From: Azolla pinnata
Taxonomy: Eukaryota; Streptophyta; Polypodiopsida; Salviniales; Salviniaceae
NCBI GenBank assembly: GCA_037176905.1
Contig: JBBBWG010028089.1
Location: 124,001-188,000 of the forward strand
DNA length: 64,000 nucleotides
Reading direction: 5' to 3'
Position numbers and translations under genes: made by a program. This document shows, one piece after another, positions 22,517-33,845 of the stretch. The notes under the pieces were generated by a model. That model made no database searches. It saw only the letters and a program-made list of their open reading frames with translations, and was not told the origin of the DNA. Position 1 is the first letter of the stretch. Each line of letters begins with the position of its first letter.

Positions 22517-25500
22517 ATGCATACCATGGCCAGACGGTTGGGGCAACAACGCAATGCATCGTTCCACATCCATTCCAAGGGAAACATCAGAGCACAAGCA
22601 CACGTCAAGGACAAAGACAGCAGCAGCAGCTGCAGCAGCAGCGTCCCTGGCGATCTAGGAGAACAAGCATCGGCAGAACAATTCGTGAAGCTTCTCCATG
22701 AGTGCAAGGCCGGAAAATCTCGGGCCGATGCCCAGCAGCTGCTCGCCGCGATTCGCGGAGCTGGGCTCGAGAGGCATCGATCCGTCGGGAATGGCCTTGT
22801 TTCGATGCTTGCCGAGCTTGGATCCCTCCGCGATGCAGAGAGCATATTCAACGGCTTGGTTCATCGAAGCTCGAGCTCATGGAACTCCCTTATGCTCGGC
22901 TATGTCAAGCATGGTAGGCTCAGAAGAGCTCTAGCGCTGTACCATGCGATGCCGAAAGAGGAAACTGTGCATCTCAGTGTATTCACCTTTGTTGCTCTCA
23001 TCAAAGCTTGCGCCAAGCTCAAAGACCTGGAGCAAGGCCTTCATCTACATGCGGAGCTCGGCAAGATGGGATGGGTTCATGGAGACCTCTTTGTTGGGAG
23101 CAGTTTGGTGGACATGTATGCCAAATGTGGCTCTCTCGATAAAGCACGAGATGTCTTTGAGTCGCTCAGCTCTCGCGATGTTGTATCGTGGAATTCTCTC
23201 ATCGCAGGATATGTTGGGCAAGATCAGCTTGAGGAGGCACTTCGATGCTTCGAAAAAATGCGGGTGGGAGCGGTTTCCCCGAATGCTGTCACATATTCAT
23301 GCATCTTGAAAGCTTGCGCCAACGTTGGTGCTGTAGAGAGGGGCAGAGAAATCCATGCCGAGGTCGAACGGCAAGGCTCTCTCGAGAAAGACATCGTTCT
23401 TGCAACAGCCTTGGTCGATATGTATGCGAAATGTGGCTTAGTTACGCGAGCGCGAGAAGTGTTCGACAAGCTTGTAGTTCGGGATGTTATCTCGTGGAAT
23501 TCGCTCATTTCAGGGTATGCAACGCATGGGAATGGGGAAGAAGCTCTGAAAGCCTTCGAGCATATGCAACTCGAAGGCGTTTGTCCGAACTCTGTCACAT
23601 TCATTTCCTGCTTGAAGGCTTGTGGCAGCAGCAGTGAGATCGTAAAAGGAGAGGCGATACATAGTGAAATCAGAAGAAAAGGCTTGTTGGAAAAGGATGT
23701 ACTTCTTGGCACCAGCTTAATAGATATGTATGCCAAATGTGGCGTGCTAGAAAAAGCGCAGGAAATCTTCCGAGAACTTCCAGTCCGAAGTGTTGTAACT
23801 TGGAACGCTTTAATTTCTGGTTTTTCTGCACATGGCTGTGGCAAGGAGGCTCTAGAGATTTTCGATCAAATGCAGTTCGAGGGTACCTCTCCCAACTCCG
23901 TGACCTACATATGTGCCTTAAAAGCTTGCACGAGCATAGGAGCCATTGCAGAAGGCCAGAGAATTCATGCAGAGATTGATAGGAAGGGCTTATTGCTGAC
24001 TGATATTGCTGTTGGCACAACTTTAGTAGATATGTATGTGAAGTTTGGCCTGCTCACTAAGGCCCAAGAAGCCTTTGACAGCCTACCCATTCAGAATGTG
24101 ATCTCTTGGAATTCGCTTATTACCGGATATGTTGAACATAATCAAGGTGAGCAAGCACTCCGATGCTTTGAGAAGATGCAATCTGAGGGGTTTACTCCAG
24201 ATATGGTCACATATGTTTGTGCCTTGAGAGCTTGCGGCAGCACAGGCAACAAAGAAAAGGGCATACTTGTACATATCGAGGTTGAACGACAAGGATTACT
24301 AGAAAGAGATCCCATTGTCGGCGCTACACTAGTAGACATGTATGGGAAATGTGGATTGTTTGAGCATGCACAGGAACTATTTGACAAGCTTCCGATTCGG
24401 GATTTGGTGGCCTGGAATTCTCTTATATGCCGCTGTGCTGATGATGGACATGGCGAGGAAGCACTGGAATTGTTCGAATTGATGAAACAAGAGGGTGTTG
24501 AGCCGGATTCGCTGACGTTTGTTTCTAGCTTGAAAGCTTGTGGCAGTATTAGGGCTGCAAATATGGGAAGGAAGATACATCAAGCGATCGAAAGAAAGGG
24601 ATTGTTAGAGGAAGACATCGTACTCGGTGCCGCATTAGTGGATATGTACTGTAAATGTGGCCTGATTGCAAAAGCAAAAGATGTTTTCGAAATTCAGCCG
24701 TGTAGAAGCACCATCTTGTGGAATACACTGCTAGTTGGGCTAGTCGATCACGGTTATGGGGAAGAGGCAGTTGAATGCCTTAAACAAATGAAGCATGAAG
24801 GTTTCACTCCGGATGCTGTCTCGTATGTGTGCGGCTTGAGAGCTTGTGGTAGCATAGGTGCCATAGATAAAGGTCGCGAAATACACGAAGAGATTGATAG
24901 AAACAAACTTCTGAACAACAACCTGCTTATTGGCACTGCCTTGGTTGATATGTACCTCAAATGCGGATCGTTCGATTCAGCGCGAAAAGTCTTCGACAGG
25001 ATTACAGTTAAGGATGTAGTCTCCTGGAACTCGCTGATCGGAGGTTACGCGGAGCATGGGCATGGCGACGATGCATTGGAGTGCTTCGAAAAGATGCAGC
25101 TGCAGGGAATCGTGCCCAACGCCCTCACGCTTTCGTGCGCCTTGAAAGCTTGCAGCGCAGTCGGGGCTGGTGTAAAAGGTCTGGAAATACATGCAGAGAT
25201 CGAAAGGAAGGGTCTGCTGGAAAGGGACATCGCCATCGGGAGCAGCTTGGTGGAGATGTACAGCAAATGTGGCATGCAAGCTGTAGCCAAAACAGTGTTC
25301 ATGAAGCTTCCTCTTCGCGATGTGGTATCGTGGAACTCGTTGATTGCAGGGTGTGCCCAAGAGGGGCAAATCCAGAGTGTTTTCTCCATCTTTGACAGGA
25401 TGTCAGGAGAAGGTGTGAGGCCAGATCCCTTCACCTTCATCATCATCCTCAACGCATGCAGCCGATCGGGCCTGTTTCGGCACAGCGAGAGATACTTCGA

Positions 25501-25798
25501 CGCGATGAGCAAAGTATATGGCATCGCTCCAACACCGGAGCACCATAACTGCATGGTTAACCTCCTCTGTCGATCCAGCCGATTGGACAAGGCTGTTGCG
25601 ATGATCGATAAGGCGCCTTTCTCGCCCAGCCTCGTCGCATGGCATGCAGTTTTAAGCGCTTGCAAAAGCTCGGGGAATGTGGCTCTCGCTGAACAAGCCT
25701 TTCACAGTGCTCTCAGTTTGGATGACCATGATTGTGCTTCCTATGTCTTGATGTCTCAAATATATTCAGGCCAAGGCTCTCATGAAACAAAGGGATGA
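22517..25798 (+). CDS. PLS-class pentatricopeptide-repeat protein, E-type with a short C terminus
   Basis: A single exon of 1093 codons. After a basic, Ser-rich leader (about residues 1-50, plausible organelle targeting) come nine very regular blocks of roughly 100 residues, each a P-L-S triplet. Each block holds WNSLI.GY...G..EEAL..F..M, then P...T...LKAC...G....G..IH, then LVDMYAKCG....A..VFD. Nine WN(S/A/T)L motifs can be counted. Such proteins bind single-stranded organelle RNA, one base per motif, and the PLS/E group specifies C-to-U editing sites. The C terminus has an E1-like stretch (VAWHAVLSACKSSGNVALAE, then ASYVLMSQIYSGQG) and stops soon after; there is no DYW deaminase. A partner supplying the deaminase would be needed. 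Residues resembling the next motif lie in another frame after the stop. ATG codons at 22517 and 22526 are both possible starts. Confidence 0.93.
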   Translation: MHTMARRLGQQRNASFHIHSKGNIRAQAHVKDKDSSSSCSSSVPGDLGEQASAEQFVKLLHECKAGKSRADAQQLLAAIRGAGLERHRSVGNGLVSMLAELGSLRDAESIFNGLVHRSSSSWNSLMLGYVKHGRLRRALALYHAMPKEETVHLSVFTFVALIKACAKLKDLEQGLHLHAELGKMGWVHGDLFVGSSLVDMYAKCGSLDKARDVFESLSSRDVVSWNSLIAGYVGQDQLEEALRCFEKMRVGAVSPNAVTYSCILKACANVGAVERGREIHAEVERQGSLEKDIVLATALVDMYAKCGLVTRAREVFDKLVVRDVISWNSLISGYATHGNGEEALKAFEHMQLEGVCPNSVTFISCLKACGSSSEIVKGEAIHSEIRRKGLLEKDVLLGTSLIDMYAKCGVLEKAQEIFRELPVRSVVTWNALISGFSAHGCGKEALEIFDQMQFEGTSPNSVTYICALKACTSIGAIAEGQRIHAEIDRKGLLLTDIAVGTTLVDMYVKFGLLTKAQEAFDSLPIQNVISWNSLITGYVEHNQGEQALRCFEKMQSEGFTPDMVTYVCALRACGSTGNKEKGILVHIEVERQGLLERDPIVGATLVDMYGKCGLFEHAQELFDKLPIRDLVAWNSLICRCADDGHGEEALELFELMKQEGVEPDSLTFVSSLKACGSIRAANMGRKIHQAIERKGLLEEDIVLGAALVDMYCKCGLIAKAKDVFEIQPCRSTILWNTLLVGLVDHGYGEEAVECLKQMKHEGFTPDAVSYVCGLRACGSIGAIDKGREIHEEIDRNKLLNNNLLIGTALVDMYLKCGSFDSARKVFDRITVKDVVSWNSLIGGYAEHGHGDDALECFEKMQLQGIVPNALTLSCALKACSAVGAGVKGLEIHAEIERKGLLERDIAIGSSLVEMYSKCGMQAVAKTVFMKLPLRDVVSWNSLIAGCAQEGQIQSVFSIFDRMSGEGVRPDPFTFIIILNACSRSGLFRHSERYFDAMSKVYGIAPTPEHHNCMVNLLCRSSRLDKAVAMIDKAPFSPSLVAWHAVLSACKSSGNVALAEQAFHSALSLDDHDCASYVLMSQIYSGQGSHETKG

Positions 25799-25818
25799 TG
25801 ATGGTATTTAGTTCATGA

Positions 25819-25900
25819 AAGACCAGGATCCATGGCCGCAACTCCAACACAAATTTCTCCTTTGAAGTCAATGGAAAAAAGCTCAAGGCACACTTGATGG
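25819..25900 (+). pseudogene. Possible frame-shifted remnant of the PPR E2/E+ motif
   Basis: In a frame different from the PPR gene, just after its stop, translation gives KTRIHGRNSNTNFSFEVNGK and then KLKAH. The SNTNFSFEVNGKKLKAH part recalls the G.SWIEVNG.VH.F motif that follows the E1 motif in plant PLS proteins. This suggests the gene lost its C-terminal part by a frame change, but the match is short. Confidence 0.35.
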
Positions 25901-25919
25901 TGATGATGCAGTTCGCTTT

Positions 25920-26145
25920 GTTCGGAAATACTGAGGGGAACTGCAAAAACAGAAACAAGAACAAGGCAGTCTTCAACCAATCTCAGGTATCCCTGAATGG
26001 TAGTGCAGTATATCGATTGGGTTGTTAAAGATGTTCGGAAATACTGAGGGGAACTGCAAAAACAGAAACAAGAACAAGACAGTCTTCAACCAATCTCAAG
26101 TATCCCTGAATGGTAGTGTAGTATATCGATTGGGTTGTGAAAGAT
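25920..26145. repeat. 113-bp tandem duplication downstream of the PPR gene
   Basis: Copies start at 25920 and 26033 with GTTCGGAAATACTGAGGGGA and run through TCCCTGAATGGTAGTG and TATCGATTGGGTTGT with only a few differences. A second nested pair (AAGATGATCCTACAGC) occurs at about 26141 and 26281. Confidence 0.9.
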
Positions 26146-27732
26146 GATCCTACAGCGGCAAGAATCGAAGCCTCTTTTGTGAATAATCAATGCTAATTGC
26201 TTCTAGGTACAGGAACGACGAAAAATATTCCGGAATGGTATTGCAGTATCAATTGAGTTCGTGGAATCGGCCAATTGCATAAAGATGATCCTACAGCAGC
26301 AAAGAATCAAAGCCCCATTTGTGAATAATCCTGATGGCATGCAGGTACAGGAATGATCCAAAGATGTTGGGGCAACCAAATCAGGTTAGCAGCTCCAATC
26401 CAAAATAATGCAGATCATTGTATTATAATCGCAGGTATTCGATTCGATGCTCTTTCTTCAGCAAATCCTTCAGAGGATAGAGTTTAGGGTAAACTGACAT
26501 TTTTGCACCATGGCAATCCAATCTGTTTCTTGAGCTACGAAAGTTTTCACCATCATAACCACCAAAACAGCTACCATTGGAAAATTCCCTTATAAAACAT
26601 TTCCCTCAAGGTTTGCAATCTGGATTTCACCAACCAGTCTACTGGAATGCCTCCTGGCCTGTGATGATTCTTAGTCACATTCCAGTCACACAATGCTTTT
26701 GATCAAACGATGCAGATTCCCCATTTTTGAGATGTGAATCTCCATGGACGATGCAGATTCTTAAAAAAAATTGCTATGCTGGTTTATTTAACTTACAGAA
26801 ACTTGTATCAGACAGTACTTCCATGAAGATTTTCAACTAGGCTGTCTGAGAACACATTGGCTGAAGATTTGTTGGGATTCATTTATAGGTAGTTATTCAT
26901 GTTAAGAAAAAATTTTAAAACTTAAGGCGAATGAATAAACCTAAAAACTGGGAGGTTAAGGAACATTTTTAAAACTTGAAGGCAAACACTCACTGAGTGC
27001 ACAGCATTACAATGGAAAAGAGAGGAAAGAGCTTCCCTCTCAAGCTTGAAAATTTCAGCCTGCATAATTAATCTGAAAATTATGTCCAGTTTACCCTCCA
27101 CAATCCAAACACGTCCGATCCATAGTGATAAGATGGTTGAGGAAATAATAAAATAAATTGTAGATCGATCGTTGAAGTACTTCTACGTAAGATCGGCCAA
27201 TGCAAGATCTCATACTTAAGTCATTAACAATTACTTCTATCACCATTATGGAATGGTTAGATTTAAATAAATTGAGTGGCTAAATAAAAAATCAACAGTT
27301 GTTAGCAGTCACACATCACCGACTACCTAAACATCTACCTAAAGACTATTGAATCGTAAATGCCTCTTGTTGCAAAACTGGAGAAATGGAGAAAAAACCA
27401 TCAACTGTTTAGCCTGAGCTTGAGCCTGAGCCTGATTCAGGAGTCAAAGATCCACTTATTTGGTAATATGGCTCGAACATTTTGGTCACATAATGTAGTG
27501 GTCCTGCATCCGGGCTTGGACAAAAAATGCCTTTTCTCAACAAGAAGTTGTCAGTGCCCTGCATTGAATCAAATTATCAAATTTTTTTCTAACTACTCGT
27601 GCATTCTTATCATCGATATGAACTCATAATCTCAAACCAAGAACCATTGCCCCATTCAACACTCCAACCTGAACAATATTTTGTTCTGCCAATAATTGGG
27701 AAAGTTCGTCCTTCACTATTGAAATATGTACC
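26146..27732. other. Intergenic, no gene seen
   Basis: AT-rich, with stop codons in every frame and no recognisable exon. It lies between the convergent 3' ends of the PPR and TcdA genes. An open frame of 89 codons at 27360-27629 has no supporting features. Confidence 0.5.
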
Positions 27733-30700
27733 TCAAATCATATAACCATACTTGAAATCTTGTTCTGCTTTCTGTAGCACACCGCAGACCATTTGGTAGA
27801 ATTCAGGTTCAGCCTGTTCAATTTGCTCGATAGTTGTAGACTCGTGTTGTTCTGCCTGCAAATCCACACATTATCGCTCTCATAATTTCTTTACAGAGTT
27901 ATGCAGCATATATTGACATGGCTATCAACAGGCCTGTATCATAGAAAAACCTTAGATACTGAGAAAATAGTTCCAGTATGATCAGATTCACCATAGAGCA
28001 AGAGGTTCCCGTACAAGAACCTCCATTGTACTCTGAGAATGTATATGTCATCATTACACAAATGTATTGGCACACAAAGTCAGAGATTTCGATATAAGAA
28101 TAGCTTTAAGTTCTGCATTACTGGCTTGTGTAGAATAGTGCTCCAATATTAAATTGGACCTCCTCATATGCCTATCATCCTATATCTAAGGTTCCTTTGA
28201 TATGAGATATCTCCAAAAAACAATCCATGAGTGGAACCGTTCACCATCTGTACTGTGAATGTTGCCAGATCCGGAGGGCTGTTTCTGAATACTTTTAAGG
28301 AGCGTCATTTAATAGCAACAGCTCTTCTCAGTCTGTCATATTATGTGCACTACCTATATGGCCAGATGTCATGTTGAGGTTCCGCTATCCTTGTGCTCAC
28401 TCAGCCACTGACATTTCCAAGCATTGGAATCCGAAGTTAGGAAGCTTTCATCCAGTTTGCAAGCTCAATGAACTAATTGTAAGAATGTTCCTCTAATCTG
28501 TAAAAGATCGTAGTGGGCTGTGCCCAAAAAAGTAGGCATAGCTCTAACATATAAGAATTTATCAAACTCCTGGAAATGGCAAAAAACATGGCAAACATAT
28601 CCAAGGATAAATTGACTACATTTACCCTGAAAACTAACCAATAAATGACTACGTTTACCCTGAAAACGATTCAGTTTATTTAACAACTATTTGCATATGC
28701 ATACCTCTTCAAAAGTAAAAAGAACAAGATTGCTTGGTGAAGCCGTTCTTGAGGAATCCCACCTGGATGAAAAAAGAGAATCAGAGAATAATAAAAGCAT
28801 CTTTGACACATTAACTTCCAAGTTAACAAGTACATGCATAAATAATGAATCAAAAAGTTTTAACCTAAGCTAACCTGGTCAATGTCAAGCTCTTCACATG
28901 ACGCCACATTCCTTTTGCAGATGACCTTGACCTTTGATCTCTTGCACTATGACCATGCCAAAGCTCACGTACAACATAAACAACTTCTTCCAAATCCACC
29001 TAATATTATTCTTTGTGCTCATTAGTGTATCTAGTCGATAAAAGGTAATACAAGAAACGATTCCAGCATCCATACCTCGACGCCAGCTGCAGAACCGAAC
29101 CTTATCTCTTCTCTCTCAATTAGCCTCTGATAAAGAATTTGATAAAGTTCAGTGTCCAACTGTAACAGAGGCTCATAGTCCACACTGAAGTTTGCAATTT
29201 TGGTCACCACATAGGACGCCATCACTTGACCAAATATTGCAGGAATAGTGCCCATGACAGGAATTATACGTACACGAAAACCAGGAATCACCTATCAATC
29301 ATCAAACAAAATACACCACCCAGGGAAAACTGACAAGCATGAGTAAAGGCCAGAAATCAAGTAGATCTCAAACAATTCAGTGAATATTTAAAAGAAACTC
29401 AGAGAACTGCTAAGGATGGTGATCTTTTCACTCATGAAAACTGACAAGCATGAGTAAAGATCAGAAATCACATAACCCTCAAACAATTCAGTGGAAATTA
29501 AAAAGAAAATTGGGGAATTGCTGAAGGGGTGGTGACCTTTTCACTGTTTCAGCAACTAAAAATTGCACAGGAATGCCACCATCCATGCAGTAACAAAGTT
29601 CATAACTTTATTTTGAACTGCCTTGATGGTAATCAACGAGATCTCAGCTTTATAGGACGTGTTAGTTTTCAAATAAATACCTCAGTAAATCAGAAACTAC
29701 GTTGACAACTGACATCCTAGTTCTATGCCACAAAATGCATAAAGGCCACTCACACATACAAATAAAAGCGCATCTGAGAGATGCAAAGCATGGCTCTAAC
29801 ACGCACATAAGGAGACCTACTTGGTAGTCAGATGGATCTGCTTCCTCTCCATTCGGTGCTCTGAAAGGAAGTAGTTTCACTTTTGGCTTTTCTGTTGAAA
29901 ACACAACTGGTATTCCCAACTCAATTCCATACTCTCTTCTCAGTCGATGTCTCACCTAAATGACAGCCTCAAGTCGTATCAGAAACTGTTTTATAGGTCT
30001 GCACTTGTGTCCAGCCTTTGTTAACTTCATCACAGCAGAAGTTTAAATACTCACTGAACGGGAAAGTGGATCATTTGAAGATTCACTGAGATCTGCTATA
30101 CGAATTCGAGTAGGATCTGCCCTTGCACCAGCTCCTGTCGCCGATAACATCTTCAGCCCTCTTCTTACAGCTGCAGCGAGTAAGGACACCTATTGCTCAA
30201 AGAACATAAGATCATCAAATTCATACCAGGCGCATAAAAAATTCGCCATTTAATGCCTGTACATTCACTACTGCTGCAAGGAATGCTAAAGCCTAGCAGA
30301 AATGTAGGGATTTGCAATTATCAAGGCAAGGCAAAGGATGAAACCATTCTACTTACAAAAACAGAGTTAGAAATCCCTTCGTTTTCCTATACAACTTTCG
30401 TGTGGAAATAGAAGGACCTGAAAACGGATGCACCTTTTTTTCTATGGACATTGTATAGGTTGACGTGTCAGAAAAAAGAGTGGATTTATATACACGAGCT
30501 TAGACAGTATTTGCACCAGTAGCTCAACTAGCATCTCATAAGTTATCCATGAACCAACTACGTTATCACAAGCCATCTGACGGCATTCAGTGCACTACAT
30601 ATTGGTCATTCTGTACCTTTGAACCATTTAACCTCTGAAGCTTCTTTTAACTTCACAAGTATGCCAGAAGATTCAATGCTACATACAGATATGTCTCAGG

Positions 30701-32854
30701 TGGACCAATGCAAGTTAAATGTTCTACCCAGTTTTCGTTCATTATTTCAGTCTTCTACAGCCCAAAAGGTTTTTATTGAATGCAGTTCCATCATAAAGTC
30801 TCCCTCAAATCCTGCAAAACCTTGAACTATTTGCTCTTTGTAAGAAGGGTTTAATCAAATATTATAATGTACCTTTGTATCAATATTATCGATGCAGTCT
30901 AGTACAAAGTCAGGCTGACCCTCCAGGATATCTTCCTCACTAGAACTATCATACATTTGCACACGTGCATCCACTTGACATTCTGGAAAAATTCGATGTA
31001 TGTGATCACGCAAGCAAATGGCTTTCGGCAAGCCTACATCAGTCCGTGTGGCAACTGCATGACGGTTCAAAGATGACAAAGAAACCTACATAAATAAGAT
31101 GACTAAATTCAATGGAGCTTCTGGTTTACACCGTTTTATGTAGAAACAGAAGAAGTTTTATGTTTGAGTTTAGCTGGCTACTTGATCGAAGTCCACAAGT
31201 CTAAGCTTTCCTATCCCTGATCGAGCCAGCATCACAGCTGCATGGCTGCCAACACCACCAAGCCCCACAACGACCACAAAAGCATTATGAACTTGCATTT
31301 GGGAATCAGCACCAAAGAACTGGATATTCCTGTCGAATGGAAATGGCCCAGCAAAGTTTTCATTCAACAAACAGGCTTGGCAAGTCCTGTGTACAAAACA
31401 GTCAAGGAAAACAATGTACCAGAACAACAATCACAAAAAATCACCTTGTGAATTGTTCATTAATAATCTCATCATGGAGAAAATCGTGGATCTTAATAGT
31501 TCCTTCATTATCTCTTACTGCAAGGCTCTCATCCAGCTGGTTGATCGTACTTTCTGCAAGGCATGGCAGAAAAGCACATGTTCCAAAAGATGTTATTTAC
31601 TTACCTACCGTAAGAACAAAATCATTGCTTCACTTTGTTACAGATTACATAGACTATACATGCAATTTACATGTCATATGAAGGACATTTAAATCTGCGA
31701 CTGAATAACTTCTTTGATAACTGTACCGGCATGAGTCGAGTTGAATAGGTAGGAGTTCCGGTTTTTATCTTCCACTTTCTTCCTGCTGACATTAGGGTTT
31801 CAGACCATAGGCAAAGCAACTTATTCTGGCAGTTACTTAGATATGAAGATACTTAGTAAATTGTAGATAATCAAACGCCATACATACACCTATACAGGTA
31901 GGACTGAATACTTGAATCGAGAAAGTGGAATTTGAAGCAATCAATGTATAGAGGCATTTGCAAGTGAACGTGGGCCAAAGAATAGAGGCATCGAAAGCAT
32001 ACCCACATGAACTAATGATTTTGCAAGCAAGACTGATAGAGCACTTTGCAGGCAAGAAAATGCAACTGAAGTTGGGTTTAGAACTCAGTCCCTGTAATGT
32101 TTGACGAGTAAGAAGATCACATACTGTAAGACAAGCCCTGGGTCATCCAAGTTTCTAGTAAATCACTTGTTTTCGTATCTTAACCTTGTGCAAGCTCACT
32201 TACCTTCGGGTAAAAACAATGGCCTGAATGATAAGATGAGAACTGAAATACAATGACATCCCATTGTAGTCTACTTTCTGGGTGATCCGTGTTGGTGTAA
32301 AAATCCTAACACTGATAACTGCATCTACGTTGCACCAACAATTCTAGTACAGCTTGATGCTGTTACTCCACCCGTAAAAAGATGCCTTTTTTCCCGGTTT
32401 CTGGTTGATTTGCTCAAGAGCTGATTCCTTTACGTCAGCTCTTCTTGACTAATCCTTACTTTCCAAGGTCCAAATGCACAAGTGCAGCTGGCTAAATTAT
32501 GTACAAACAGTTTAATACGACGGGGGGACGTCTCAGAAATGGATTCATCTTTCCTAATTGTTGGGAAGATCACATTCTGACTACAAAAAAACATCGAGAG
32601 GGGAGAAATGCACACCAGATTGGCACCTCTCTCGATTCGAAAACAGCAGAATTTCAGCATCGATGGCGGCGAAGCCACGGGGAATCAGACAAATACACCC
32701 ATACCTACAATTGTAGCATAGATTAGTGGAGCGGGAGCACGCACCTGGGGCCTTTGGAGTGATGGAGGTGGAGAAGAGCGATGGCGATGCAGGAGCCGAG
32801 GAGTGCCCCACCGGAGGCGATGAGGAGAGCTTCGGCTGCAGAGGCGCCGACCAT
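27733..32854 (-). CDS. TCDA: TcdA-type E1-like enzyme (tRNA threonylcarbamoyladenosine dehydratase homologue)
   Basis: Ten exons join in phase: complement(27733..27855, 28705..28762, 28875..28999, 29076..29291, 29821..29955, 30055..30189, 30873..31085, 31182..31329, 31445..31549, 32745..32854), 455 residues. Residues 8-28 form a hydrophobic anchor (LLIASGGALLGSCIAIALL), as in eukaryotic TcdA homologues at the mitochondrial outer membrane. The ThiF/E1 nucleotide-binding motif VVVVGLGGVGSHAAVMLARS is near residue 91. SLSSLNRHAVATRTDVGLPK and DFVLDCIDNIDTK follow. Then come RHRLRREYGIELGIPVVFST, PGFRVRIIPVMGTIPAIFG and a plant-type C-terminal region ending near EPEFYQMVCGVLQKAEQDF. In bacteria TcdA uses ATP to cyclise t6A at tRNA position 37 to ct6A. 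The first splice acceptor (exon 2 starting 31549) was chosen by phase and is the weakest join. A telo-box minisatellite flanks the promoter. Confidence 0.9.
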
Positions 32855-33002
32855 TGCTCCTCCTCCTCCGCTTCTTCGCGCGCTGCTCCTTCCTTCTCGC
32901 GCTGTGTTCTCTGACAAAACCCCGCTCGGTTCAGGTTCGGCACAGCTCAGGCTCGGCAACGCTCAGGTTCGGTTTTGCACCGACCGTATTGATCTCCTCT
33001 AA

Positions 33003-33845
33003 TCTTTCTTCTATAAACCCTAATCTCTTTTTTCTAAACCCTAATCTCTTCTAATCTCTCTTCTAAACCCTAATCTCTTCTAATCTCTCTTCTAAACCCT
33101 AATCTCTTCTAATCTCCTTTCTAAACCCTAATCTCTTTTCTAAACCCTAATCTCTTCTAATCTCTCTTCTAAACCCTAATCTCTTCTAATCTCTCTTCTA
33201 AACCCTAATCTCNNNNNNNNNNNNNNNNNNNNNNNNNNNNNNNNNNNNNNNNNNNNNNNNNNNNNNNNNNNNNNNNNNNNNNNNNNNNNNNNNNNNNNNN
33301 NNNNNNNNNNNNCTAATCTCTTCTAATCTCTCTTCTAAACCCTAATCTCTTCTAATCTCTCTTCTAAACCCTAATCTCTTCTAATCTCTTTTCTAAACCC
33401 TAATCTCTTCTAGTCTCTCTTCTAAAGCCTAATCTCTTTTCTAAACCCTAATCTCTTCTAATCTCTGTTCTAAACCCTAATCTCTTCTAATCTCTTTTCT
33501 AAACCCTAATCTCTTCTAATCTTTCTTCTAAACCCTAATCTCTTCTAATCTCTGTTCTAAACCCTAATCTCTTCTAATCTCTGTTCTAAACCCTAATCTC
33601 TTCTAATCTCTCTTCTAAACCCTAATCTCTTCTAATCTCTCTTCTAAACCCTAATCTCTTTTCTAAACCCTAATCTCTTTTCTAAACCCTAATCTCTTCT
33701 AATCTCCTTTCTAAACCCTAAGCTCTTCTAATCTCTCTTCTAAACCCTAATCTCTTCTAATCTCTTTTCTAAACCCTAATCTCTTCTAATCTCCTTTCTA
33801 AACCCTAATCTCTTCTAATCTCTCTTCTAAACCCTAATCTCTTCT
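33003..33845. repeat. Telo-box minisatellite upstream of the TcdA gene
   Basis: Some thirty visible copies of a 20-29 bp unit containing CTAAACCCTAATCTCTTCTA, with TCTCTCTT or TCTTTT variants. Each unit carries AAACCCTAA, the plant telo-box core. The array starts about 150 bp upstream of the TcdA start codon. A 100-N gap at 33213-33312 hides part of it. Confidence 0.95.
33213..33312. other. Assembly gap (100 N)
   Basis: Placeholder gap inside the telo-box minisatellite. Confidence 0.99.

Noticed and set aside
22339-25665. Minus-strand frames opposite the PPR gene
   Set aside because: They are antisense shadows; the sense frame has unmistakable PPR motifs over its whole length.
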